64,000 nucleotides of DNA from CAZVFX01 sp964626565 (GCA_964626565.1 CAZVFX010000026.1:1-64000), one strand, 5' to 3'. Numbered from the stretch's first letter, positions 44,501 through 53,303 are shown. Numbers and translations: made by a program. The notes: generated by a model not told the origin, from the letters alone.

Positions 44501-47279
44501 CCACCGGATTGGAAAACACCGGGACCCCGTCGGCCCAGCCATCGAACGGAACAACCCGGCACTCCAACTTCTGGCCGGCTACAAATTTATCGGGCGCCAA
44601 CGTCGACGAGTTCTCGCCATCCATGAAGCCCTCGTTCTTCACCCATTGATAGGCATACTGCTCCGGATCGCCATCTGCGTCAGACCATCCGAACGGCTCG
44701 CACGACAAAGTGTCCTCAGTGAAGGCAGGCGCAGGTGTCAGCTCGACCCCTTCGATGGATGGTGCGGAATTCACCACCAGGGCCGGCTCGGAAGTCATGG
44801 TCATCCCCTTGCCGATGTCGTCGGTGGGCGTGGCTTTACACACGATCTCCATGTCCGGAATAAGCTGAACGCCGGATAAAAGCGGCTCCTCCAGCCCTTC
44901 CACGAGTTGACCGTCAATAAACCACTGGAACTCATAGGTGGGCGGATCGCCGTCAGGGTCAAGCCAACCGAAGGGAACGCATTCATACTGGTCGTAAATA
45001 CTGCCCGACTCCGGCTGGACCGAAACCGACAAAATGTTGGGTGCGGTGTTCACCACCATGGCCGTACCGCTCTCCACCGGAGTACCGGGCCCTTCCTCGT
45101 CGTACGGGGTGACAAGACAGGTGAGAATCACACCCTTGCCTGCCGCGGAACCGGCTACCGTCTCTTCGGTCTCGCCATCAATGGTCTCGCCGTTGGCCAG
45201 CCACTGGTATTCGACCCACGGCTCGTCCACCGCATCGGGATCGCCGAGCCCTTCGGGGACGCAGTGGAATGTTATGGTCGAGGGGCCGGCCATGGGATCC
45301 ACCGACGCGGAGGCGACGAACGGCGGGGCGTTCCCCACCAGCGCCGGCTCAGACGACACGGACGGACCTGTTTCGTCACCGTTCTTCGGGGTCACAACGC
45401 AGACCACCTCGTCCCCCTTGTCAAACTCTTCGCCCGACAGGAATCCCTCCCACGCCTCTGCCACTTCCTCACCGTTGACCTTCCACGAAAACGCGACCTC
45501 GAAAATGTCGCCGTCGGGGTCCTCCCAGCCCTGGGCTGTGCAGAAAAACAGCTCCAGTTCGTTGCCGACTTCGGGCTCCACCATTGCAGCTTTCAATGAG
45601 GGAGGTGAGTTCGCGATGATCAGGGGTTCGGCGGTGACCACGGTGTCCCCCTGCTCTTCTCCATCGTATGGAACGATAAGACAGGTAACTTCGTCGTCCT
45701 TGGCGAAGTGGTCCGGAGAAAGTCCCGGACCGGTCTCCCCTTCCACCAGCACTCCGTTTACGTACCAGCCGTAGATGTAGCTCAGGTCATCGCCGTCCGC
45801 ATCAAAGGGGTTGACCGGGTCGCACACGAGGGGAGTTTCGCCGTTGGCGCCTTCCGGCCCCGGCTGCGCCCCTTCCACCGTTGGTGGCGTATTCACCACC
45901 GCGGCGGGATTGCTGTCGAATTGTTCACCCTCACCTTCACCGTCAACGGGAGTAACGAGACAGTAGAAGTTCTTACCCTTCCCAACAGCCGAGCCGAAGA
46001 TGCTGGGAGCTTCGTTGCCGGGCAAGACCTCATCGTTGACGACCCATGAGTAGAGATAGGTGACCTCGTCGCCGTCCAGGTCAGTGGAGCCTTCGGGCGA
46101 ACAGGTGAACTCCGTATCCACGGTTCCCAACTCCGGCGCCAGCGCGGCTGCACCCCCGCTCGGCAGAGTATTCTGCACCACCACGACATTGCTCGCCACC
46201 GATTCCCCGTCCCCCTCTTCATCAAAGGGAGTGAGCTGGCAACTCACTTCGTCCGCCTTCTTGAAAAGACCCGGGGCCAGGTCGGCCGTGGTTTCGCCTT
46301 CCACAATCAAGCCGTTGAGACTCCAAGCCACCGCAAACTGCTCCGGCGCGCCGTCGGGATCCACCCAGCCTTCGGCTGAGCAGGTAAACGTCGTGTCCAC
46401 GTAACCTTCCTGAGGCGTGACCACCGCAGCGGCCAGAGACGGCAGGGTGTTCTGGATCGAGACCTTATCCTGGGAGACTGCTCCGAATGCGTAACCATCG
46501 TTGGTTTTCAACACCGCGGACCAGGTCTGTCCCTTTGCCGTGTGTACCGGGGGCACGACGTACTCTCCGGTCAATTCGTCCTGTTTGTCTCCGTCCTTGA
46601 ACCACTCGACGGTGGTGGTCACTTCATCACCGTCGGCGTCACTCGCCTCACCGTCCGGGATCGCGGTAAGCTCGTCGGTAGTAGCGGGCTCGGCGGGAGT
46701 GATGGTCAAACCGGGAGTGACGGGCGGCGTGTTCATGAGCAGAGAGATTGATACGTCATCGCCCTCCACCGCATCACCAATGAGGCGCAACGTAATCTCG
46801 TGAGTTCCCGCGGTCAGATCATAGCTGTCAAACTCGATGAAGCCTTCGTCGTCGGTCACTCCCTGGTGAAACTGACCGTCCAGATCCGAGACCCACTCGA
46901 CCTCAACTAAGACCCCGCCTCCCTCTTCGTCCGTGGCTTTGCCCTGGAACGGCACCGCCTCTCCAACGCTGTTCACCGCATCCTGTTCCGGCGCGAGGAT
47001 TTCCAGGATGACCACAAGGGTCACCAGTTCCGCTTCCTCCAGTTCGGCCGCGTCCAAGTCCTCCGGTGCGTCTACCGCTTCCACCGCATCGACCATCTCA
47101 GTAGTGTCAACCACATCGGGCGTCACCACCTCGAGCACCGCTTCCAGCCCGACGTCTTCCACGGGCGCCGCCGTCTCCTCCTGGGAGAGATCCTCGCCCC
47201 CGGCCTCGCCCGCCTTGCCCCCGCAGCCGGCGGTAATCAGCGCGCACATAATGAGTGTCTTGATCCATTTCATGTTCAT
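41526..47279 (-). CDS. Giant Ig-like-repeat lipoprotein with DUF2341 domain
   Basis: The 1917-residue protein has a signal ending ITAGC, then an acidic region. About fifteen tandem Ig/PKD-like units of roughly 95 residues follow. Each opens with an NTxPS/NSxPS boundary and SVxPxxxxxDTxLTC, contains YxWxVNGExVPGExxxTL, and ends VxCxVTPxDGxxxGxxVxS. Each unit has a conserved Cys pair. Near the C-terminus come a MopE-type motif (EVCDGHDNNCNGEVDEG), a DUF2341 domain (ASAIFWVEVDSIP; TTIYVYWGNA), and a concanavalin-like end. An adhesive surface fibre is plausible. ATG 47279 has AGGA 7 nt upstream; the GTG before it is not needed. Confidence 0.87.
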   Translation of the reverse strand: MNMKWIKTLIMCALITAGCGGKAGEAGGEDLSQEETAAPVEDVGLEAVLEVVTPDVVDTTEMVDAVEAVDAPEDLDAAELEEAELVTLVVILEILAPEQDAVNSVGEAVPFQGKATDEEGGGVLVEVEWVSDLDGQFHQGVTDDEGFIEFDSYDLTAGTHEITLRLIGDAVEGDDVSISLLMNTPPVTPGLTITPAEPATTDELTAIPDGEASDADGDEVTTTVEWFKDGDKQDELTGEYVVPPVHTAKGQTWSAVLKTNDGYAFGAVSQDKVSIQNTLPSLAAAVVTPQEGYVDTTFTCSAEGWVDPDGAPEQFAVAWSLNGLIVEGETTADLAPGLFKKADEVSCQLTPFDEEGDGESVASNVVVVQNTLPSGGAAALAPELGTVDTEFTCSPEGSTDLDGDEVTYLYSWVVNDEVLPGNEAPSIFGSAVGKGKNFYCLVTPVDGEGEGEQFDSNPAAVVNTPPTVEGAQPGPEGANGETPLVCDPVNPFDADGDDLSYIYGWYVNGVLVEGETGPGLSPDHFAKDDEVTCLIVPYDGEEQGDTVVTAEPLIIANSPPSLKAAMVEPEVGNELELFFCTAQGWEDPDGDIFEVAFSWKVNGEEVAEAWEGFLSGEEFDKGDEVVCVVTPKNGDETGPSVSSEPALVGNAPPFVASASVDPMAGPSTITFHCVPEGLGDPDAVDEPWVEYQWLANGETIDGETEETVAGSAAGKGVILTCLVTPYDEEGPGTPVESGTAMVVNTAPNILSVSVQPESGSIYDQYECVPFGWLDPDGDPPTYEFQWFIDGQLVEGLEEPLLSGVQLIPDMEIVCKATPTDDIGKGMTMTSEPALVVNSAPSIEGVELTPAPAFTEDTLSCEPFGWSDADGDPEQYAYQWVKNEGFMDGENSSTLAPDKFVAGQKLECRVVPFDGWADGVPVFSNPVVIQNTAPVLGAAGLTPPEGNAETVFTCLPLDWFDLDGDPEGYLYQWTVNGDPVPDYGEATITTPFIKKGDVVACRVTPFDGVDEGQPVFTAELTIGNVTPELAEVTVSPVAPATDATLICTPAGWSDPDGDEEGYLYQWNVNDEAVPGEEGDTLAGEHFVKHDEVSCAATPTDGLSQGQTVVSPAVTVINTPPAMDDAALNPGSAGRLDLLTCLPGEVFDLDEDEVEPLYEWLIDGELVPGEEEESFVPAAAEPGSEVVCRVTPFDGDDEGAPVAAGPAVIFNKLPSITGVAVGPDPLYTDTSSQCLPEGWLDEDNDPEQYKFDWFVDGGELPGEVGDSLAADSFVKHQFVHCVATPFDGYDDGEPVIAPPVEVANSLPVVASAAVDPAEGTKGNTFTCIAGQASDADGDDVTVAFQWLADGLPVPGQTAATWLPSSQVAGTGISCVVLPDDGEQSGKPVTSEAVVLGNTAPSIGSVTLSPDEIYTDTKLTCTAEGVEDFESDQVTLAYAWFVDEVELPGEALKTLEGDLFAKHQAVRCEVTPDDGLVTGDAVSSDPSEVLNSIPSKPVVSVTPDAPETTQALTCSVADPSIDADDDNIEYAFSWFKDDELVAGADSGEVADDETKECETWRCQVCPADDEVTGPCGTAEETVQGGNEVCDGHDNNCNGEVDEGFNTLLLPCGELDDVTTRMPVVIDGTASWELTDFQVRVALDHQDGMQADFGDLRFTAADGKTLLSFWTESYSESASAIFWVEVDSIPAQPGSTTIYVYWGNAQAANLSDIHTAFLFGDDFEDSDWTAANWNTVLGSWSVSDGIFIGTGDDAVTRSAAVIPEESRVMEGRMRTKSGGDQPWDMGWMHIKYKDESNDVYGLIYQGGSGYTSGDAGITVEYGGAGTFYDTKDLDPPPPLIGGEWNDFKLAVNGVNAKLWVNGQLYINADNSNIANLVSSYTGVAAHDCTAWFDNVRLRKFAPADPTGTAGSPEGLCVPVCE

Positions 47280-47296
47280 CACCCGGTCCTAACGGG

Positions 47297-47325
47297 ATTA
47301 TAGATTGCCGGGGCTCCGGACACAA
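47297..47325 (-). promoter_or_regulatory. Candidate promoter of the Ig-repeat lipoprotein
   Basis: A perfect -10 TATAAT (47297-47302, minus strand) has a weak -35 TTGTGT (47320-47325) at 17 nt. Confidence 0.45.
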
Positions 47326-47334
47326 CAGTCAATG

Positions 47335-47360
47335 GATTCCTCGACAGGCTCGGAATGACA
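47335..47360. repeat. REP-like palindromic element
   Basis: GATTCCTCGACAGGCTCGGA followed by ATGACA has imperfect dyad symmetry (ATTCC...GGAAT) and resembles the TTCCTCGAC...GCTCGGAATGACA elements spread between genes in many bacteria. It is loosely related to 971-1015. Confidence 0.45.
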
Positions 47361-47369
47361 TAATGGGGT

Positions 47370-48701
47370 TCAAGATGACAAGTGCAACTCAGGTCCGTCG
47401 GGGTCTCCCAGGGGCTGGCCCTGCTTGCGGTGGATTTCTCCACGCGCCGCGAGATTAGCGAACAAGAAGAGGGCTGCGTTGCGAGGGGATTTCAGGTTGG
47501 CTTTGAAGTCCCGGCTGCGGCTGAAGATACCTGCGATAGCATTGAACCGCTTGCGTGCGTGAAAGCACCCTTCGGAAAGCTGTTCCGGCGTCATGAGAGA
47601 AGGCTTGAACGGGGCCTGGCCGAACCTGTACTTCGGATGAAGCCACCACTTCTCGAACAGCATGCGGCCCTCTTTCAGCAAGCGCTCGTAGACCGGCGCG
47701 CCCGGATTGGGGTTGAGCAGGTTGAAATTGCAGAGGAAGAACTTCGCCTCCAGTGCGAATTTCGCAGCCCGTTCAAAGGAGTCGACGGTATCGTGGTCGT
47801 ATCCCAGCACAAAGGACCCCCAAACCATGATGCCGTGGTCCCTGAAGACCTGCACCAGGTCCAGGTAGTCGCCGTGGCGGCGATGCCACCCTTTGCGCAT
47901 CTGCTTCAGCGTCCCGTCTTCCAGCGACTCGAAACCCACCAGCGCGCACATACACCCGCTGTCTCGCATCAACGCCATCAGTTCCGCGTCCGCCGCGACG
48001 TCGAGGCTACACTGGCAGCCCCACCGCACACCCAATGGAGCCAGCGCCCGGCACAACTCCTTGCCCGTCTCCACGTCATTGAACAGGTTGTCATCGGTAA
48101 AGAACACCTGCTTGCGGCCGAGAGCACCAACCTCAGCCGCGACCTCGGCCACCGGCCGATGCCTTACGTTGTTGCCGTAGAACGACTTGATGGAGCAGAA
48201 ATCGCAGGAAAACCGGCAGCCTCTTCCGAATTGCACCAGCGGGACCTTGATATACCGTTTGCCCCTGAATATGGAGCGGTCCACGACAAGTCCTTCCAAG
48301 GAAGGAAAGCGGCTTTCGTACCGAGGTTTCAGCACACCGCCTTCGGCATCCTGGAGCAACTGTCCCCAAACCCCTTCGGCGTCGCCGATCACCACCGAAT
48401 CAGCGAACTGCGACGCCTCGTCCGGCATTAGGGTCGGATGCACCCCGCCCATCACCACTTTTACACCGCGCTGCCGATATTCCGTGGCGATCTGGTACGC
48501 GCGGCGGGCCGTGTAGGTCTCAACACTCAAAGCCACCAAGTCGGTGGGTTCGTCGAAGGGCACCTTCTCAATGCGATCGTCGTACAGCACCCGATCTATG
48601 TCGGAGGGAGTAAGCGCGGACAGAATGCCGAAGACGAGGGGTTCCAGCGAGTCTTTTGGTTTCCCGACGACCAGAGAAGGGCGTATGAAGGTGACCTTCA
48701 T
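47370..48701 (-). CDS. B12-binding-domain radical SAM protein
   Basis: The 443-residue protein has an N-terminal cobalamin-binding-like domain (about 1-125; VVMGGVHPTLMPDEA). A radical SAM core follows with the 4Fe-4S motif CRFSCDFC (Cys162, 166, 169) and FFTDDNLFND and GFESLEDGTLKQM. This architecture is shared by BchE-like and hopanoid/lipid-modifying enzymes such as HpnJ and related methylases. The exact reaction cannot be assigned. The ATG has no strong ribosome-binding site. It lies in the surface-protein region between a giant lipoprotein and an aminopeptidase gene, both on the same strand. Confidence 0.88.
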   Translation of the reverse strand: MKVTFIRPSLVVGKPKDSLEPLVFGILSALTPSDIDRVLYDDRIEKVPFDEPTDLVALSVETYTARRAYQIATEYRQRGVKVVMGGVHPTLMPDEASQFADSVVIGDAEGVWGQLLQDAEGGVLKPRYESRFPSLEGLVVDRSIFRGKRYIKVPLVQFGRGCRFSCDFCSIKSFYGNNVRHRPVAEVAAEVGALGRKQVFFTDDNLFNDVETGKELCRALAPLGVRWGCQCSLDVAADAELMALMRDSGCMCALVGFESLEDGTLKQMRKGWHRRHGDYLDLVQVFRDHGIMVWGSFVLGYDHDTVDSFERAAKFALEAKFFLCNFNLLNPNPGAPVYERLLKEGRMLFEKWWLHPKYRFGQAPFKPSLMTPEQLSEGCFHARKRFNAIAGIFSRSRDFKANLKSPRNAALFLFANLAARGEIHRKQGQPLGDPDGPELHLSS

Positions 48702-48762
48702 TGGCGGACAAACAGCCGAGGCGATACCGGGCAGGCCCCTCCTTCGCAGTCAGGGTACGGTT

Positions 48763-49881
48763 TCATATGAGTTTTTCAGGATTGAGGCTTTCCAATTCGG
48801 GGATGACGAAGCGGCCGTCTTTGCGTACGAGGCGGCCGTCAAAGTGGATCTCACCGCCACCTTTCTCCGCAGTCTGAATGGAAACCAGATCCCAGTGCAC
48901 CGCGGAACGGTTGCCGTTGTCGGTCTCGTCGTAGGCATTGCCCGGAGTGAGGTGGAAAGAGCCGCCGATCTTCTCGTCGAACAGCACGTCGAGCATAGGT
49001 TCTGTGATATGGGGATTAAGACCCAGCGCAAACTCCCCGAAATAGCGGGCCGACTCGTCGGTATCCAGCACCCGGTTCAACCGATCGCTGTCTCCGGAGC
49101 ACGAGGCCTCAACGATCTTGCCCTCTTTCACTTCGAATCTCACGTCCCGGAATAACACCCCCTGATACATTGAGGCCGCGTTGTAGGTGATCACTCCGTT
49201 CACAGAGTCCCGCACCGGGCAGGAGTAAACTTCGCCGTCCGGGACGTTACGTCGGCCGTCGCACTTCACCGCCCCGATTCCCTTGACGCTGAACGAAATA
49301 TCGGTGCCCGGCCCCTTTATCTCCACCCGGTCGGTGTTGGCCAGCATATCCACCAGCGGGGTCATGGCCCGGGACAGTTTCGGATAGTCCAGGGTGCAGA
49401 CGCGATAGTAGTACTCCTCGAACGGCTCGGTGGCCTGCTGAGCCAGAATGGCCATGCTGGGATTGGGGTACCGGAGCACACACCACTTGGTGTTGCTCAC
49501 CCGATAGGAGTGGACCTGGCTCCAGTACGCGGTGGAGTACCATTTCATGCGGTCTTCGTCGACATCGGCATGGTCGAACGGATTGGCGCTCCCGCGCAGC
49601 GTAATGTAGGCGTCGGCCTTCTCCATGATGCCCCGATGGAATTCGCCCCATTTCTTGAACTGATCCTCGCCTGCATGCCGGGCAAAGTGGCGACTGACGT
49701 TTTCGTCGTTGTAGTACCAGAACGGTACGCCACCGGCCTTGGTGGCGCACTCGATGAGCTTGCGGCCCAGATCGAGAGTCTCCAGCCCCTTGAATTCGAA
49801 GTAGATGATCTCGCCCTGTTTCAGCTCAACGCTGTAGTCGATGAGCATTTCAGCCAGTTTATCCATGCGCGGGTCTTGCAT
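48763..49881 (-). CDS. M29-family aminopeptidase
   Basis: The 372-residue protein matches thermophilic-type M29 metallo-aminopeptidases: an N-terminal domain with IDYSVELKQGEIIYFEF, then the catalytic region with EGKIVEASCSGD, YFGEFALGLNP, GSFHLTPGNAYDET and SAVHWDLVSI. These supply the Glu/His/Asp metal ligands. It should remove N-terminal residues from peptides in the cytoplasm, as no signal peptide is present. The start has a strong ribosome-binding site (GAGGAGG before ATG). It lies 61 nt upstream of the radical SAM gene on the same strand. Confidence 0.9.
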   Translation of the reverse strand: MQDPRMDKLAEMLIDYSVELKQGEIIYFEFKGLETLDLGRKLIECATKAGGVPFWYYNDENVSRHFARHAGEDQFKKWGEFHRGIMEKADAYITLRGSANPFDHADVDEDRMKWYSTAYWSQVHSYRVSNTKWCVLRYPNPSMAILAQQATEPFEEYYYRVCTLDYPKLSRAMTPLVDMLANTDRVEIKGPGTDISFSVKGIGAVKCDGRRNVPDGEVYSCPVRDSVNGVITYNAASMYQGVLFRDVRFEVKEGKIVEASCSGDSDRLNRVLDTDESARYFGEFALGLNPHITEPMLDVLFDEKIGGSFHLTPGNAYDETDNGNRSAVHWDLVSIQTAEKGGGEIHFDGRLVRKDGRFVIPELESLNPEKLI

Positions 49882-49972
49882 AACTCCCTCCTCAGCTTGT
49901 GCGAATACACATATAGCAATCAGGCCCTCATTTGTGAAGGTAAATTCAGGCCCGGGGCTCAGGGAATTGAAA

Positions 49973-49988
49973 ATTGATAATTGCCTCT
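49973..49988 (-). repeat. Third copy of the stop-linked 16-nt repeat
   Basis: On the minus strand this reads AGAGGCAATTATCAAT, identical to 14643-14658 and 16234-16249. It follows the TAG stop of the MopE-type lipoprotein gene with a short TAGAGGCAGG duplication in between, and continues into AT-rich TTTCAATT. Confidence 0.8.
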
Positions 49989-49996
49989 ACCTGCCT

Positions 49997-52900
49997 CTAA
50001 TTACATCCCCCGCCGCCGTTCCAGCTTGCGCAGCAGTGCTTGCAGTCCCAGGCGGCCCACTGTCCGCCGGCCTGTTGAGCCTTGCAGCCGCCACTGCAGC
50101 ATCCGGCCCCGTCGTCAGGCAACCCGTAGTAGCTCAACAGCTTCCCGCAGGAGCCCTTGCACTGCCCCCCGGACCACTTCCAATGGGGAGACGGCCCGCA
50201 CTTGCACTGACTGCCCGAGCAATAATATCCCCACGAGCAGCCGCCGCAGCTCCCGCCACACCCATCGGAACCGCATTGCTTGCCGGAACAGTTGGGCTGG
50301 CAGATGCAGTTGCCGTTGCCATTGCAGTTGTGATTGGCGGGACAACCTCCGCAACTGCCACCGCAGCCGTCGGGACCGCACTGTTTTCCCGAGCAGTTTG
50401 GCTGACAAACGCACGCTCCACCCTGGCAGGTGTAGTTGCCCTGACAACTTCCACAACTGTCGCCGCAGCCGTCATCACCGCACACTTTGCCGTCGCAGGA
50501 AGGCACCGCCGGGTTCAGCGGCTCACAATCCTGGGAGTCGAGGACGCCGTCGTTGTCGTCATCAACGTCGAGGCAATCCAGCTCACCGTCATCGTCGCTG
50601 TCGGGATAACCTTCGTCTACCTGACCGTCGCAGTTGTTGTCGTCTCCGTCGCATTCTTCGTCCGCACCGGGGAAGTGGCTCGGGTCAGTGTCGTTACAAT
50701 CGTCGCCGTTGGCAACGTAGAAGTCAGGCGCCTCGCAGGCGACGACTGCAATCAAGGGATTGCCATACCCGTCCCCATCTCCATCGCCGTACCAGGGCTG
50801 CCCGTCCATGGCATCCAAATCCACATCGCCGTCACAGTCGTTGTCCACGCCATCACACACTTCATCTACCGCCCCTTCCAGCGGGTCACAAATCTGGGGC
50901 ACGCCCTCCGGGCAGTTCTCGACGGTGTGTTCGCACGGCCCCAGCCCGCAGGTCGTGGTGCCCATCTCCTCGTCATCAGCGCCGTCGCAATCGTCATCTT
51001 CGCCATTGCAGAGTTCAGGCGCACCCGGGAAGGCCGTCGGATCCTGAGGCTGGCAATCGTCCAGGTCGTCAAATCCGTCATTGTCGTCATCGTCGTCACA
51101 CGCGTCGCCCTGACCGTCGTCGTCTATGTCCGTCTGGTCGGAATTGGGCGTTGCAGGGCAATTGTCCACCAGGTCCTCCAAACCATCGTCATCATCGTCG
51201 TCGTCAACGCAATCGGCCACGTGATCGTCATCAAGATCAGGGAATCCGTTGTCGGCAAGACCGTCACAGTCGTCGTCTTCGCCGTTGCACACCTCTTCAA
51301 CCCCGGGGTAGATCGTTTCGTCCAACGGTTTGCAGTCTCCCGCCTCAATCGCGGTGTACAGGTTCCCCGGCTCGCACAGACATTTTGACTCCTCCTGCAC
51401 ACCAAAGCCATCCTGGTCCAAATCGAGATAATAGGTCTGACATCCTTCCGCACCGTCTTCATCGATTGCAAAATCACAATCGTCGTCCACACCGTTGCAC
51501 GCCTCTGCCGCCAGGTGGGACACGTCGGGGTTCATCGGCTCACAGTCGTTGACGTCGTTTTCTCCATCGTTGTCGTCGTCGTCGTCGCACAGGTCGCCCA
51601 CCCCGTCCTCATCGTTGTCCAACTGCTCTGGATTGGCCAGAACAGGGCAATTGTCGTCGACGTCGAGGATGCCGTCGTTGTCATCGTCCGGGTCGTTGCA
51701 GTCTACCAGCCCGTCCTGGTCGAGGTCCTCGAGGTTCTCATCGATGTCCCCGTCGCAATCGTTGTCCAGCCCGTCGCAGGTTTCCGGCTCCGACCCTTCG
51801 AACGGGTTGCAGATCGCCAGTTCACCATCTTCGCAGTTGTCCACCGTGTGCTCGCATTCTCCCAGTCCGCACGAGGTCTCCCCCATGCCTTCATCCTGTT
51901 CGCCATCGCAGTTGTCGTCGATGCCGTTGCAAAGCTCCGGCGCGCCGGGATGGACGCCCACGTTGAACGGCTCGCAGTCCTCTTCGTCAGCAACCTGGTC
52001 GTTGTCGTCATCGGGGTCGCACGCGTCGCCCACGGTGTCCAGGTCGAAATCCTCCTGGTCTTCATTGGCGATGGAAGGGCAATTGTCCAGGCCGTCAGGG
52101 ATGCCATCACCGTCGTCGTCCTCGGTCAAACAGTCGGCCACCCCGTCTTCATCGGTATCCTGGTAACCTTCGTCGGTGGCCCCGTCACAATTGTCATCGG
52201 TGCCATTGCACAGCTCTGTTCCAGCCCCTTCCAGGGGGTCGCACTCCACCGGAGACCCATCTACACAGTTGTCCACCGTGTGAGCACAAACTCCCACTCC
52301 ACAGCCGGTCTTCCCCAAGTCCTCGTCCACTTCCTCGTTACAGTTGTCATCAATCCCGTTGCACTCTTCCGGCGCCGGGATCGGCGCATCGCAATCGGTG
52401 AGCCCTTCTTCGGAGCAGTTTCTGGTGCCCGGACAAACTCCATCTTCGTTTTCCGCAAAGCAGTTGGTCCACGAGCTCTTGTAAATGGCAAATTCGCTGC
52501 ATTCGCACTCTCCGGAATCAGCAGGAACGCACTGCATGGCCGTCTGTCCGGAGATAAGGTCGGCCTCCACACACTCGTAGCCTCCGGGACAGACCCCGAT
52601 CTCCTCACACTCCGCGCCGCAGAATGCGCCTTGGGAGCCCGCGTCCACGCACCTCGCCCCGGTGTCGATGCCACTGGAATAGCACTCCAAATGAGTGGTG
52701 CACGGCATGCACAACGACAGGAATTCCGGCAGGCAGACGAACACCAGGTCGGGTGCGGCACCCATATCCTGAACGCACTGCCACCCCTGGGGGCACTCAG
52801 TGACGCAGGTGCTGGTGCACACCTGGCCCGAATGACTCTCGACGCAGTAACCCGAGGTGCAGTCGTCTTCATCACTGCACGGCCAGCCGAATGCCCCCGG

Positions 52901-53125
52901 TTCGATGCTGTCCAGCCCGGCATCGGCGCCAAAATCGGCGGTCATCCCGTCCGCGAGGTCAAGGCCCAGGCCACCGTCGGGCAGCAGCGGCTCGGTGTCG
53001 GTCTGCAGGGGGCCCAGGTCCGCGGTTCCGGTATCCAGCAGCACCGGCGCACTTTCAGAGGCCGAAGAGCAAGACCAGATCAACATAACTATGGCTAGAA
53101 TGAACGCCGCCGGGCTATTCCGCAT
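49997..53125 (-). CDS. MopE-motif and thrombospondin-type-3-repeat lipoprotein
   Basis: The 1042-residue protein has a signal ending MLIWSC (Trp at -2 is unusual). A Cys-rich N-terminal part follows. Nine copies of the MopE-type motif CNGxDDNCDGxxDEG alternate with three long Asp-rich thrombospondin-3-like calcium repeats (DDDGDGIPDGLDNCPSIAN). The C-terminus has three CGxDGCGGSCGxC repeats and a terminal Cys-rich knot. MopE in methanotrophs binds copper, and TSP3 repeats bind many calcium ions, so a metal-binding surface protein is likely. ATG 53125 is chosen because GGGAGG lies 6 nt upstream. The stop TAG is followed by the 16-nt repeat. Confidence 0.87.
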   Translation of the reverse strand: MRNSPAAFILAIVMLIWSCSSASESAPVLLDTGTADLGPLQTDTEPLLPDGGLGLDLADGMTADFGADAGLDSIEPGAFGWPCSDEDDCTSGYCVESHSGQVCTSTCVTECPQGWQCVQDMGAAPDLVFVCLPEFLSLCMPCTTHLECYSSGIDTGARCVDAGSQGAFCGAECEEIGVCPGGYECVEADLISGQTAMQCVPADSGECECSEFAIYKSSWTNCFAENEDGVCPGTRNCSEEGLTDCDAPIPAPEECNGIDDNCNEEVDEDLGKTGCGVGVCAHTVDNCVDGSPVECDPLEGAGTELCNGTDDNCDGATDEGYQDTDEDGVADCLTEDDDGDGIPDGLDNCPSIANEDQEDFDLDTVGDACDPDDDNDQVADEEDCEPFNVGVHPGAPELCNGIDDNCDGEQDEGMGETSCGLGECEHTVDNCEDGELAICNPFEGSEPETCDGLDNDCDGDIDENLEDLDQDGLVDCNDPDDDNDGILDVDDNCPVLANPEQLDNDEDGVGDLCDDDDDNDGENDVNDCEPMNPDVSHLAAEACNGVDDDCDFAIDEDGAEGCQTYYLDLDQDGFGVQEESKCLCEPGNLYTAIEAGDCKPLDETIYPGVEEVCNGEDDDCDGLADNGFPDLDDDHVADCVDDDDDDDGLEDLVDNCPATPNSDQTDIDDDGQGDACDDDDDNDGFDDLDDCQPQDPTAFPGAPELCNGEDDDCDGADDEEMGTTTCGLGPCEHTVENCPEGVPQICDPLEGAVDEVCDGVDNDCDGDVDLDAMDGQPWYGDGDGDGYGNPLIAVVACEAPDFYVANGDDCNDTDPSHFPGADEECDGDDNNCDGQVDEGYPDSDDDGELDCLDVDDDNDGVLDSQDCEPLNPAVPSCDGKVCGDDGCGDSCGSCQGNYTCQGGACVCQPNCSGKQCGPDGCGGSCGGCPANHNCNGNGNCICQPNCSGKQCGSDGCGGSCGGCSWGYYCSGSQCKCGPSPHWKWSGGQCKGSCGKLLSYYGLPDDGAGCCSGGCKAQQAGGQWAAWDCKHCCASWNGGGGCN

Positions 53126-53167
53126 GTAGCACCTCCCCATCACTCGTGGGCTGCCAGAGTCGAATCA

Positions 53168-53197
53168 AGCATACCGCTCCGGGGTAGCCACCGTCAA
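53168..53197 (-). promoter_or_regulatory. Promoter of the MopE-type lipoprotein gene
   Basis: On the minus strand, TTGACG (53192-53197) and TATGCT (53168-53173) are 18 nt apart, about 45 nt before the start. It is arranged back-to-back with the forward promoter at 53226-53254. Confidence 0.55.
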
Positions 53198-53225
53198 CGA
53201 CGGCGACGAATGTTAACGCGGTGGT

Positions 53226-53254
53226 TGCGTCATGGGATGCTGATTAGTAATATT
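53226..53254 (+). promoter_or_regulatory. Promoter of the serine protease gene
   Basis: TTGCGT (53226-53231) and TAATAT (53249-53254) are 17 nt apart. Transcription would begin near 53261, which supports a start codon at 53298 or 53304 rather than further upstream. Confidence 0.55.
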
Positions 53255-53303
53255 GATTCCTGAGTTTGAAAACTACCGGTGGTTTCCTGGAGGTATCTTG
53301 ACA

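Noticed and set aside
51515..53098. 527-residue open frame opposite the MopE-type lipoprotein
   Set aside because: It consists of Val/Ile-rich mirrored repeats of the Asp-rich coding strand and has no plausible start site.
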